From Nitriliruptoraceae bacterium (GTDB taxonomy: Bacteria > Actinomycetota > Nitriliruptoria > Nitriliruptorales > Nitriliruptoraceae), in NCBI GenBank assembly GCA_018401275.1, contig JAGYKW010000006.1, forward strand, positions 1 through 64,000: a DNA stretch of 64,000 bases. The letters run 5' to 3'. The notes beneath the pieces are model-generated. The model was not told the origin of the DNA. It did no database searches and was given only the letters and a program-made list of their open reading frames with translations. Below, in pieces: positions 56,357 to 64,000 of this stretch; positions within the stretch are counted from its first letter, which is position 1, and the number at the start of each line of letters is the position of its first letter. The translations under genes were made by a program, and so were the position numbers.

Positions 56357-56860
56357 CTAGCCCCGGGGCTCGTCGCGCTGCAGGGTCGCGTCCTTCGCGC
56401 GGGACAGCTCCGTCAGCGCCGCACGGTGCGCATCGAGCGCAGCCGTGAGCGCGGCGTCGCCACGCGCGAGGATGCGGATCGCGAGCAGGCCCGCGTTGTG
56501 CGCGGTCCCGATGCCCACGGTCGCCACCGGCACGCCGGCAGGCATCTGCACGATCGAGAGCAGCGCGTCGAGGCCGTCGAGCCGACCTGACGGCACCGGG
56601 ACGCCGATGACCGGCAGCGCCGTCACGGAGGCGAGCATCCCCGGCAGGTGCGCAGCCCCGCCGGCACCCGCGATGAGCACCTCCAGGCCGCGCCCCGACG
56701 CCTCACGGCCGTAGGCGAGCATGCCCTCGGCGTCGCGATGCGCCGAGACGACGCGGACCTCGTGGGCGACACCGAACTCCTCGCACACGTCCGCGGCAGC
56801 GCGCATGACCCCGAGGTCCGAGTCGCTGCCCATCACGATGCCGACCCGTGCACCCATCAT
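56357..56860 (-). CDS. purE: N5-carboxyaminoimidazole ribonucleotide mutase
   Basis: 167 residues, class I Pur[13 protein letters not shown] at the N-terminus, SAHRDAEGM, the [24 protein letters not shown] core, and [16 protein letters not shown]. It converts N5-CAIR to CAIR in purine synthesis. ATG overlaps the purK stop; purK is the upstream gene of the pair. Confidence 0.95.
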   Translation of the reverse strand: MMGARVGIVMGSDSDLGVMRAAADVCEEFGVAHEVRVVSAHRDAEGMLAYGREASGRGLEVLIAGAGGAAHLPGMLASVTALPVIGVPVPSGRLDGLDALLSIVQMPAGVPVATVGIGTAHNAGLLAIRILARGDAALTAALDAHRAALTELSRAKDATLQRDEPRG

Positions 56861-58020
56861 CGACCTCCGGTCCCGTCTCCGCCCGTGCCGTTCCCACCCG
56901 TCGCGGTCAGGGCCGCAGCAGCGCGCCGTGCGGCGACCAGCGCGACGTCGGGGTCGTGACCGAGCACGGTCACGTGCCCGATCTTACGGCCCGGCCTCGA
57001 CGCCTTCCCGTACAGGTGCACGCGTGCGCCCTCGACGGCGAGCGCGGCCGGCACGCGCGCCGCGACGTCCGAACCGTCGACGCCGAGCACGTTCACCGTC
57101 ACCGCGCAGCCGGCCAGCATCGTGGTCGGCCCGAGCGGCCAGTCGAGCACCGCACGCAGGTGGTTGGTGAACTGCGAGGTCGCGCAGCCCTCGATGGTGG
57201 CGTGCCCGGAGTTGTGCGGCCGCACGGCGATCTCGTTGACCAGCACCTCGCCCTCGGGTGTCACGAACTGCTCGACGGCGAGGATGCCGACGGCGTCGAT
57301 GCCGTCCGCGATGGCGTGGGCGATCGCGATCGCCCGGTCCGCGACGTCCGCGCCGATGCGGGCCGGCATGACCAGCTCGTGGCAGATCCCGTCGCGCTGC
57401 AGCGTCTCGACCACCGGGTAGACGACGCTCTCGCCGCCGGGACGACGCGCGACCAGCACCGCGAGCTCGAGCGCGATCGGGATGCGCTGCTCGACGATCC
57501 ACTCGCCGCCACGGGCGAGCACCGCGTCGAGGGCGGCGTGATCCGCGACGACCTCGACCCCGCGCCCGTCGTAGCCACCGGTCCGCGCCTTCGCGACCAG
57601 CGGCCAGCCGTGAGCGGCTGCGAGCTCGTCGACGCCGTCCGCGTCGGAGGCGACCACATGGGCCGGGCCGGGCAGCCCGAGCGCGGCGAACGTCTCGCGG
57701 GCGACGAGCTTGTCCTGTGCGACGCGCAGTGCGCGGGCCGAGGGACGCACGGGCACGCCCTGCGCCTCGAGCGACGCGAGCGTCGCCGTGTCGACGAGCT
57801 CATGATCGAGCGTGATGACGTCGACCTCGGACGCCAGGGCGCGCAGGGCAGCGGGGTCGTCGGCCGCACCGAGGCGATGGAGCGCGCCGGCGCTCACGGC
57901 CGGCTCGTCCGGTCCCGTGGCGAGCACCGTCAGGTGCACCCCGAGGTCGATCGCGGCACGCTGGGTCATGCGTGCGAGCTGTCCTGCCCCGACCATGCCG
58001 ACGCGGCCGGATGCGCTCAC
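56857..58020 (-). CDS. purK: N5-carboxyaminoimidazole ribonucleotide synthase
   Basis: 387 residues. ATP-grasp fold: [21 protein letters not shown] at the start, [15 protein letters not shown] as the ATP loop, [17 protein letters not shown], and [22 protein letters not shown] at the metal/substrate site. It makes N5-CAIR from AIR, ATP and bicarbonate. The start overlaps the stop of the upstream HAD gene by 4 nt, so HAD-purK-purE are one unit. Confidence 0.95.
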   Translation of the reverse strand: MSASGRVGMVGAGQLARMTQRAAIDLGVHLTVLATGPDEPAVSAGALHRLGAADDPAALRALASEVDVITLDHELVDTATLASLEAQGVPVRPSARALRVAQDKLVARETFAALGLPGPAHVVASDADGVDELAAAHGWPLVAKARTGGYDGRGVEVVADHAALDAVLARGGEWIVEQRIPIALELAVLVARRPGGESVVYPVVETLQRDGICHELVMPARIGADVADRAIAIAHAIADGIDAVGILAVEQFVTPEGEVLVNEIAVRPHNSGHATIEGCATSQFTNHLRAVLDWPLGPTTMLAGCAVTVNVLGVDGSDVAARVPAALAVEGARVHLYGKASRPGRKIGHVTVLGHDPDVALVAARRAAAALTATGGNGTGGDGTGGR

Positions 58021-58712
58021 GCGATCGAGGTGGCGGGGGTCGTGGACGGGACCGCGGCGACGAGGGCGGGCTCGAGGACGTCGAGCACGAGCTCGCGCGT
58101 CGTGTCGACCCGGACGTGCGCGCGGCCGACACGCTCCTGCGGGCCGACGCCGATGACGCGCATGCCGGCCGCCAGCCCCGCCTCGACCCCCGACCCCGCG
58201 TCCTCCACGACGACGCAGGCGGCCGGCGCGACGTCGATCATGCGGGCCGCTGCGAGGAAGATGTCGGGTGCAGGTTTCGGGTCGCCGCTCTCGCCGTCCG
58301 CGACGGCATCGAACAGGTCGGTGATCCCCATGCGGTCGAGCACGCGCGCAGCGTTGCGCGATGACGATCCGATCGCGACCTGCCAGTGCCGTGACTCGGC
58401 GGCGAGGAGCAGGTCGAGCACGCCGGGCAGCAGATCGCGCAGCGTCAACGCGTCGAGCGCCTCGAGGTAGCGCGCGTTCTTCTCCTCGAGGATCGCCATG
58501 AACGCGGTCTCGTCGACCTGGTGGTCACCGAGCAGGACGCGCAGGGAGTCCTCGCGGGAGCGGCCCCGGGTGCGCTCGTAGGCCGACAGGGAGAAGGGGA
58601 GGTCATGCGCCTCGAGCACGGTGCGCCAGGCCGTCTGATGCTGCGACGCGGTGTCCGTCACGACCCCATCGAGGTCGAGGATCAACGCTGCGGGCGGGGG
58701 CACGGTCGTCAT
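58017..58712 (-). CDS. HAD-superfamily hydrolase, beta-phosphoglucomutase-like
   Basis: 231 residues. The nucleophile motif is LILDLDGVVTDTA (Asp and the acid-base Asp), with a helical cap and then SSSRNAARVLDRMG, motif III GDPKPAPDIFLAAA and motif IV ACVVVEDAGSGVEAGLAAGM. Closest style is beta-phosphoglucomutase/phosphatase; the opening and cap resemble enzymes acting on glucose or trehalose phosphates, but substrate is open. RBS AGGA precedes the ATG. Confidence 0.85.
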   Translation of the reverse strand: MTTVPPPAALILDLDGVVTDTASQHQTAWRTVLEAHDLPFSLSAYERTRGRSREDSLRVLLGDHQVDETAFMAILEEKNARYLEALDALTLRDLLPGVLDLLLAAESRHWQVAIGSSSRNAARVLDRMGITDLFDAVADGESGDPKPAPDIFLAAARMIDVAPAACVVVEDAGSGVEAGLAAGMRVIGVGPQERVGRAHVRVDTTRELVLDVLEPALVAAVPSTTPATSIA

Positions 58713-58777
58713 GGCGGGTCCTCGTCGGGATGCTCGGGGGAGTCTGCCACACCGTCCGACGGGTGCTGCGGTCCTGA

Positions 58778-59836
58778 TCAGATCGCGGGCGTGGCGCCCG
58801 CGCGGGCATGTGCTGCGCGCATCGACGGCGAGGTGCCCGTCGTGAGGCGCATCACCCGCAGGGTCATCGCGGCCTGCGCACGCATCGCCGGTGCGAGGCG
58901 CGTCGTGCGGTCGAGCTCCAGCGCGTGGCGCAGCTCCGGGGTCAGCGAGCCGATCGCTCCCAGCAGCAGCGACTGGTACCCGCCACGGGCGACCTTGGGG
59001 ATCGGTGGCCAGCGCAGGAAGCTCATCGCGTCACGGCCCTGGAAGTTGATGCCGATCTCGGAGTGGAAGCTCGCGAGCACGTCGTCGAGCTGGCGCGAGG
59101 ACATCGGGAGCATGTCGGGTCCGATGAGCCGCAGCTCGCCGTCGAGCTCGCCCGCGCGGAAGGCGTCGCGCGTCGTCGCGTCACGCAGCATGCGCAGGTC
59201 GACCTCGGGGTCGAGCAGCGCACCGATACGGGACTGCTCGGCGACGAAGCGGTCCTCCTCGGCGGGCGTGAGCACGTCAGGGGCCCACAGACGGTGCGCG
59301 GTCAGGAACGACGAGGTCAGCGCGATCGAGACCCACACGAGCAGGCGTGGGTCGTCCGCGCGGTAGGGCCGGCCGTCCGGTGCGGTGCCCACGACGCGCG
59401 GGTGCACGGCGCGGACACGCCCGGCGACCGCGATCGCCTCGGCGGTCGAACCGAACGTCGAGGTCGTCACGTACGCCGAGGTCCGCTGCAGCCGTCCGAG
59501 CGGGTCCTCGCGGAACGCCGAGTGGTCGAAGACGCCGGCCATCGCGAGCGGGTGGCTGACCTGGGTCAGCAGGCCGCGGATGCCACCGGCGATCGCGGCC
59601 GGCTCGCCGATGACGCGCCAGGAGGGGGAGTCGGGACCGGTCAGCCCCGGGTCACCGGGGTCGCGGTTGGGGTCGAAGGGCGGAGGGCCGAAGAGCCGGG
59701 TCAGCACGCGACGCACCGCGTCGCGGACGACGGGGAGTCCCGGAGCGCCCGGTTCGCCGCGGCCGCCCGCGCTTCTGCCGTCGCCTCCCCGGTCACGTTC
59801 CGGGTCACGTTCCGGGCTCGTCAGCGTGTCACCCAT
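58778..59836 (-). CDS. DUF2236 (MpaB/rubber-oxygenase-like) protein
   Basis: 352 residues from ATG 59834-59836; the first 40 residues are a low-complexity Glu/Arg/Gly stretch. The DUF2236 core is seen in QVSHPLAMAGVFDHSAFREDP then RLQRTSAYVTTSTFG, with conserved His/Arg residues of the family typified by fungal MpaB and Latex-clearing-protein oxygenases, and a later H-E-helix EIGINFQGRDAMSF. Members bind heme b in characterised cases. Role here is unknown. The start lies in a GTCACGTTCCGG repeat (59789-59817). Confidence 0.75.
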   Translation of the reverse strand: MGDTLTSPERDPERDRGGDGRSAGGRGEPGAPGLPVVRDAVRRVLTRLFGPPPFDPNRDPGDPGLTGPDSPSWRVIGEPAAIAGGIRGLLTQVSHPLAMAGVFDHSAFREDPLGRLQRTSAYVTTSTFGSTAEAIAVAGRVRAVHPRVVGTAPDGRPYRADDPRLLVWVSIALTSSFLTAHRLWAPDVLTPAEEDRFVAEQSRIGALLDPEVDLRMLRDATTRDAFRAGELDGELRLIGPDMLPMSSRQLDDVLASFHSEIGINFQGRDAMSFLRWPPIPKVARGGYQSLLLGAIGSLTPELRHALELDRTTRLAPAMRAQAAMTLRVMRLTTGTSPSMRAAHARAGATPAI

Positions 59837-59924
59837 GCATGTCCCCACCGGCTGGAGCGTGGCTCGCCGCTGACGCGGCGCGAGCAGCGCGGGAGCGGCT
59901 GCCCTTCGAGGGTACGGAGCCGCG

Positions 59925-60515
59925 TCAGGCGTCCGTGACGTCGCCGTAGCCGGCGAGGATGTCGACGAGTCGCAGCTGCAGCGGGACGGTCGCGGCGAGT
60001 TCGTCGCCGACGTTCGGGTCGGATCGACGCTCGTCGCTGTCGCGTCCGGTGAGGTGGGTCCACCACCAGCGCATGCCTCGCGGTGCCGAACGCACACCGA
60101 GCTCGTGCAGTGGGACATCGAGGCGGCCGAGGAACGCGACGTCGGCGACGACCGCATCGACGGTGGCGCGCAGGGTCGTGTCCTGCGGGTAGTCGGAGCG
60201 CAGCGCAGCGATGCATCCCGCGCGGGTATCGAGCGCGACGTAGTCGCGCTTCCCGGCGCCATCACCCGTCGACGTGCTCGCCCGGTGCGCAGCAGTGCTG
60301 CCCAGCAGCAGGTCCGGGTGGTCGGCCGACCAGTCAGGGACGTCGCCGATCCGTCCGTCGGCGGGACGCTTGCTCAGGGGAGCGACAGGCTCGGCTCCGT
60401 GCCCCGCTCCGTACCCCGCGGCGATGAGCCCACGTCGGATCTCGCGCCAGACGAGGCGCTGCCGTGCGAGCCAGTCCCAGGCGTGGGCAGGAGGAGCATC
60501 GAGCGTCATGCACAC
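59925..60515 (-). CDS. Conserved-type protein of unknown function
   Basis: 196 residues from ATG 60515 (alternative ATG 60509). Soluble, Trp-rich at the start (AWDWLARQRLVWREIRRGL), with DVPDWSADHPDLLLGS and LRSDYPQDTTLRATVDAVVADV. No membrane span or familiar catalytic motif. I do not recognise the family. It diverges from the iron ABC operon and has its own TAGGCT -10 close to the start. Confidence 0.6.
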   Translation of the reverse strand: MCMTLDAPPAHAWDWLARQRLVWREIRRGLIAAGYGAGHGAEPVAPLSKRPADGRIGDVPDWSADHPDLLLGSTAAHRASTSTGDGAGKRDYVALDTRAGCIAALRSDYPQDTTLRATVDAVVADVAFLGRLDVPLHELGVRSAPRGMRWWWTHLTGRDSDERRSDPNVGDELAATVPLQLRLVDILAGYGDVTDA

Positions 60516-60536
60516 CCCTGTCTGTGCGGTCGCGAG

Positions 60537-60542
60537 AGCCTA
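60537..60542 (-). promoter_or_regulatory. Putative -10 box (TAGGCT), minus strand
   Basis: Lies 21-27 nt before the unknown-function gene and is part of the CGTTAGGCTCTCG block also seen at 49351-49361. Transcription would start very close to the ATG. Confidence 0.4.
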
Positions 60543-60584
60543 ACGCTGCGCGTGCGTCCCGTCCGGACCGTTTGACGGCATCCT

Positions 60585-60603
60585 GCAGGTTAGGCTAACC
60601 TTA
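60585..60603. promoter_or_regulatory. IdeR/DtxR iron box
   Basis: GCAGGTTAGGCTAACCTTA matches the IdeR/DtxR consensus (TTAGGTTAGGCTAACCTAA) at 16 of 19 positions, including the whole central palindrome. It lies 84 nt before the Fe3+-binding protein gene, so the transporter is predicted to be repressed by iron-loaded IdeR. Confidence 0.85.
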
Positions 60604-60686
60604 CCTGGCGCACCGCTCCCGTCCGCTCGTCCGCTCCAGCGCCGCTCCCGTCCGCCCGTCCGCCCGTCAGGGGCCCGGAGGTCTCG

Positions 60687-61766
60687 ATGACCCGCTCCCG
60701 TCCGATGCGCACCGTCATGCTCGTGGTCGTCGGCCTGGTGCTCGCCGCGTGTGGCGGTGGAGGCGCCGACGCGCCCGCTCCCGACGCGCCCTCGCCCGAC
60801 GCGTCCGCGGCACCGGGTGCCGCCGTCCCGGATGCGGCGGGCCCGCTCGTCGTGTACTCCGGTCGCAACGAGAACCTCGTGGCGAGCGTGTTCGCCGACT
60901 TCACGGCGCTCACGGGCATCCCGGTCGAGGTCCGCTACGGCGACACGGCCGAGCTCGCCATCCAGATCCTCGAGGAGGGGACACGGTCACCGGCCGACGT
61001 CTACTTCGGTCAGGACGCGGGTGCGCTCGGTGCCCTCGAGGCGCAGGGCAGGTTCGCGGCGCTGCCCGACGACGTGCTGGCGCTCGTCGATCCGCGCTAC
61101 CGCTCGCGCGATGGTCGATGGACCGGGGTCACCGGTCGCTCGCGCAACCTCGTGATCAACACCGACCTCGTCGATGCGGTCGCACTCCCTGCGAGCGTGT
61201 TCGGGCTGGTCGAACCGGCCTGGAGCGGTCTCGTCGGCTGGGCGCCGACCAACGGTTCGTTCCAGGCGTTCGTGACCGCGATGCGGCTGATCGAGGGCGA
61301 GGCTGCGACGCGCGCCTGGCTCGAGGGCATGCTCGCCAACGGCGTCGTCCCCTACCGCAACAACACCGCCATCGTCGAGGCCATCGGTCGCGGTGAGATC
61401 GCGGTCGGGCTGACCAACAACTACTACCTCCCACGCTTCGTCGCGGAGGATGCGAGCTTCCCCGCCGAGAACGTCTACCTGCCGGGGGACGTCGGAGGCA
61501 TCGTGAACGTCGCCGGTGTCGGCGTGCTCGCCACCTCGTCACGTCCGGCCGCCGCGATCGCGCTCGTCCGTCACCTGCTGTCGGTCGAGGTCCAGACCGC
61601 GTTCGGTTCGCGCGTCGACGCTGCCGAGTTCCCGCTGCGCGAGGGTGTCGACTCGACGCTCCTGCCGGCGCTCGACTCGCTGGGCGCGCCCGACCTCGAC
61701 CTGTCGCAGCTCGAGGACCTGCAGGGCACACTCACGCTCCTCGAGGACGTCCGCGCGTTCGAGTGA
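60687..61766 (+). CDS. Iron(III) ABC transporter substrate-binding lipoprotein
   Basis: 359 residues. Lipoprotein signal ending VGLVLAAC, then an Ala/Pro/Asp linker. The FbpA/FutA-type fold starts LVVYSGRNENLVASVFADF and contains VYFGQDAGALGALEAQG, GVTGRSRNLVINTDLV, WAPTNGSFQAFVTAMRL and TNNYYLPRF, whose adjacent tyrosines are typical Fe3+ ligands. Iron uptake is further supported by the iron box upstream. CGGAGGT precedes ATG 60687. The permease gene starts 13 nt after the stop. Confidence 0.92.
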   Translation: MTRSRPMRTVMLVVVGLVLAACGGGGADAPAPDAPSPDASAAPGAAVPDAAGPLVVYSGRNENLVASVFADFTALTGIPVEVRYGDTAELAIQILEEGTRSPADVYFGQDAGALGALEAQGRFAALPDDVLALVDPRYRSRDGRWTGVTGRSRNLVINTDLVDAVALPASVFGLVEPAWSGLVGWAPTNGSFQAFVTAMRLIEGEAATRAWLEGMLANGVVPYRNNTAIVEAIGRGEIAVGLTNNYYLPRFVAEDASFPAENVYLPGDVGGIVNVAGVGVLATSSRPAAAIALVRHLLSVEVQTAFGSRVDAAEFPLREGVDSTLLPALDSLGAPDLDLSQLEDLQGTLTLLEDVRAFE

Positions 61767-61779
61767 GGCGGGGAGCCGC

Positions 61780-63369
61780 ATGAGCACGTCCAGGTCGGTC
61801 CCGCTCGGCGTGCGCCTCCCGGCGCTGCTCGTCGCTGCCGCGATGCTCGTGCCGGTCGGCTACCTCGTCGCGGTCGCTGCGACGCTGACACCGGGACGTG
61901 CGCTCGAGATCCTGCGGGCGCCAGCCACGCTCGAGCTGATCGGACGCACGCTCGCGCTCGCGGCGACCGTGACGATCGCGAGCATCGTCATCGCCGTACC
62001 GATCGCCTGGTGCACGGAGCGGACCGACATGCCCGGGCGCCGGCTGCTCTCGCTGAGCTCGGCGCTGCCGCTCGTGATCCCGACCTACGTCGGTGCGTTC
62101 GCGCTCGTGTCCGCGCTCGGTCCGGGGGGACTCGTCGCCTCCGTGACCGGTTGGACACCGCCCTCGCCCTACGGCTTCCGCGGTGCTGCTGTCGCGCTCA
62201 CGCTGTTCTCCTACCCGTACGTGCTGCTGACGGTTCGCGGTGCGCTGCGAGGTCTCGACCCGGCGCTCGAGGAGGCATCGCGCTCGCTCGGCCGTGGACC
62301 GGTGGTCACGCTGCTGCGCGTGGTGCTCCCGCAGCTGCGCCCCTCCATCGCGGCCGGCAGCCTGCTCGTGTCGCTGTACGTGCTCAGCGACTTCGGTGCG
62401 GTCACGATGCTGCGGACGCAGACGTTCACGCGCGCGATCTTCCTCCAGTACCGCATCGCGTTCGATCGGGCACCCGCCGCGCTGCTCGGACTGCTGCTGG
62501 TCGTGCTGACCGTGACGGTGCTCGTGCTCGAGGCCCGTGTCGGACGGGGACGCAGCGGCACGCTCGCCCGCAGCGGACCGGTGCGTCCCGCGGGCGTGGT
62601 CACGCTCGGCCGCTGGCGCTGGCCGGTCACGCTCGCCATCGGCGCGTTCCTCGCGCTCGCACTCGTGCTCCCGATGATCGTCGTCGTGTGGTGGCTCGTC
62701 CGAGGCATCGCGGCCGGGCAGGCGTTCGACCCAGCGCTGGGTGCAGCGGCACGCACGCTCGCCGTCGCCGCCGGCGGGGCGGTCGTCGCCACCATCGCCG
62801 CACTCCCGATCGCGCTGTGGTCGGCGCGCGACACGTCGCGCCTCGCCCGCCTGACCGAGCGCACGGCGTACCTCGGGTACGCGCTGCCCGGGATCGTCGT
62901 CGCCTTCGCGCTCGTCTACGTCGGCATCCGCGCGGTCCCGTTCCTCTACCAGACGGTCGGGATGCTGCTCGTCGCCTACGTCGTGCTGTTCCTGCCCCAG
63001 GCCATCGGGGCCCTCCGGACGTCGTTGCTGCAGGTCGACACCGACGTCGACGCGGCCGCACGCACGCTGGGTGCGAGCCGTTGGGAGGTGGTGATGCGCG
63101 TGCTGCTGCCGCTCAGCCGCGGGGGCGCGGTCGCGGGCGCGACGCTGGTGTTCCTCACCATCGTCAAGGAGCTCCCGGCGACGTTGCTGCTCGCGCCGAC
63201 CGGCTTCGAGACGCTCGCGACGCGGGTGTGGTCAGCCACCGAGGAGGCGTTCTACGCGCGTGCCGCGCTGCCTGCGCTGCTGCTCGTGCTCGTCGGTTCG
63301 CTGCCGCTGGCGGTCTCGATGGTCAGGCAGGAACGGCGTCGGGGGAGCGCGACCGACGCGGGAAGGTGA
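61780..63369 (+). CDS. Iron(III) ABC transporter permease (FbpB type, fused double domain)
   Basis: 529 residues with two copies of the BPD permease domain, as in FbpB/SfuB. Two EAA loops are visible: EEASRSLGRGPVVTLLRVVLPQLRPSI in the first half and AARTLGASRWEVVMRVLLPLSRGG in the second. GGGGAG precedes ATG 61780. About 12 TM helices. It would carry Fe3+ with the upstream binding protein. Its 3' 47 bp overlap the ATPase gene, which is on the other strand. Confidence 0.92.
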   Translation: MSTSRSVPLGVRLPALLVAAAMLVPVGYLVAVAATLTPGRALEILRAPATLELIGRTLALAATVTIASIVIAVPIAWCTERTDMPGRRLLSLSSALPLVIPTYVGAFALVSALGPGGLVASVTGWTPPSPYGFRGAAVALTLFSYPYVLLTVRGALRGLDPALEEASRSLGRGPVVTLLRVVLPQLRPSIAAGSLLVSLYVLSDFGAVTMLRTQTFTRAIFLQYRIAFDRAPAALLGLLLVVLTVTVLVLEARVGRGRSGTLARSGPVRPAGVVTLGRWRWPVTLAIGAFLALALVLPMIVVVWWLVRGIAAGQAFDPALGAAARTLAVAAGGAVVATIAALPIALWSARDTSRLARLTERTAYLGYALPGIVVAFALVYVGIRAVPFLYQTVGMLLVAYVVLFLPQAIGALRTSLLQVDTDVDAAARTLGASRWEVVMRVLLPLSRGGAVAGATLVFLTIVKELPATLLLAPTGFETLATRVWSATEEAFYARAALPALLLVLVGSLPLAVSMVRQERRRGSATDAGR

Positions 63370-64000
63370 CGACGGGGCCGGTGACCGTCGTGCGGACGCG
63401 GTCCCCGCGAACAAGACCCGCGCCCGGACCCGAGCGTGAGCGCAGCGTCGTCCCGTCATCGAGCACGACCGCGACGAGCGCGTCATGGCCGAAGAAGGTC
63501 ACGTGGCGCACCGTCGCACCACCGTCCTCCGCCGCACGCAGGGTCACGTTCTCCGGTCGGACGACGACGGTGACCTCGTCGGACTCGACCGGACCGACCG
63601 TCGCGAGGCGACCGAGCGGGGTGTCGACCATGAAGCTCGCTGCACGAGCGCCGTGGACGAGGTCCGCGTCGCCGACGAACGCGGCGACCTCGCGCGTCGC
63701 AGGCTCGCGGTAGAGCGTCTCCGGGTCGGCGAGCTGGTGGAGCCGTCCGTCGAACATCACGGCGACGCGGTCGGTGATCGACAGCGCCTCCTCCTGGTCG
63801 TGCGTGACGAGCAGCGCGGTCTGGCCCGCATCATGGAGGATGCTGCGGACCTCCTCGCGCACGCTCGCGCGCAGCGCGGCATCGAGCGACGAGAACGGTT
63901 CGTCGAGCAGCAGCAGGCTCGGTCGCGGAGCCAGCGCACGTGCGAGCGCGACGCGTTGCTGCTGGCCGCCCGACAGCTCCGACGGCATGCGCTGCTCGAG
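63323..64000 (-). CDS. Iron(III) ABC transporter ATP-binding protein (N-terminus outside the window)
   Basis: The C-terminal 225 residues are present. Signature LSGGQQQRVALARALAPR, Walker B LLLLDEPFSSLD, switch His in LLVTHDQEEAL, then a TOBE domain (VTVVVRPENVTLR). Resembles FbpC, the ATPase for the neighbouring binding protein and permease, but it is encoded convergently on the minus strand. Walker A lies beyond 64000. It cannot share the iron box at 60585 unless it has its own promoter further right. Confidence 0.88.
   Translation of the reverse strand, partial: LEQRMPSELSGGQQQRVALARALAPRPSLLLLDEPFSSLDAALRASVREEVRSILHDAGQTALLVTHDQEEALSITDRVAVMFDGRLHQLADPETLYREPATREVAAFVGDADLVHGARAASFMVDTPLGRLATVGPVESDEVTVVVRPENVTLRAAEDGGATVRHVTFFGHDALVAVVLDDGTTLRSRSGPGAGLVRGDRVRTTVTGPVVTFPRRSRSPDAVPA

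Overview
The window looks like chromosome from a very GC-rich (about 70% by eye) Gram-positive actinobacterium. Supporting signs are GTG/TTG starts, many 4-nt ATGA/GTGA/TTGA gene overlaps, TAGGCT-like -10 boxes with several apparently leaderless starts, a near-consensus IdeR/DtxR iron box, and an Ald / PutA / FloA / Thermus-type Icd gene complement. A deep-branching class such as Nitriliruptoria would fit, but genus cannot be read from the sequence. Most of the window is ordinary housekeeping and transport DNA. I see no phage, IS element, CRISPR array or defence island.

Layout. 1-4.4 kb: 3' end of a cytochrome P450, a degenerate 1.2-kb stretch with a small coiled-coil membrane protein, an SDR, a CDGSH protein, an ATP-grasp protein and an orphan ADP-ribosylglycohydrolase tail. 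4.6-10.2 kb: class I aldolase and aldose epimerase, facing isocitrate dehydrogenase and a CLC channel. 10.3-15.5 kb: frameshifted M48 peptidase, photolyase-like protein with swapped domain order, SRPBCC protein, phosphohexomutase. 15.6-19.7 kb: potABCD polyamine importer with a coupled leader ORF. 19.9-26.8 kb: alanine dehydrogenase, a GNAT, a type II topoisomerase pair, an RmlC-like protein. 26.8-32.4 kb: Mrp-type Na+/H+ antiporter (A-B fusion, C, D, E, F, G). 32.5-37.7 kb: acetyl-CoA synthetase, rsgA, tRNA-Cys, an FAD amine oxidase, livF.

37.7-42.4 kb is the disturbed part. Two branched-chain amino-acid transporter fragments meet head to head in two different livG remnants, with about 140 bp of thioredoxin-like sequence between them. 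The following livG, livF, livK and second binding-protein genes each carry several single-base frameshifts, and no livH/livM permease is present. This is either a decaying rearranged locus or a chimeric, low-quality assembly joint; the sequence alone cannot decide.

42.5-46.7 kb: PAS-AraC regulator and putA (proline to glutamate), broken by one base between its two catalytic halves. 46.8-50.4 kb: lipoprotein, tRNA-Val, YgjP-type metallopeptidase, TetR, small membrane proteins. 50.4-54.6 kb: K+ channel and an nfeD-floA-orf membrane-microdomain cluster. 54.6-60.5 kb: MFS exporter with MarR regulator and a palindromic operator, purEK, HAD phosphatase, DUF2236 oxygenase-like protein. 60.6-64 kb: iron-box-controlled Fe3+ ABC importer whose ATPase lies on the opposite strand.

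Best candidates for something new are the permuted photolyase-like protein (11654-13009), the potA leader ORF, the in-frame repeat at both ends of the M48 gene, and the widespread short tandem repeats at gene ends. No wholly new multi-gene system is evident.
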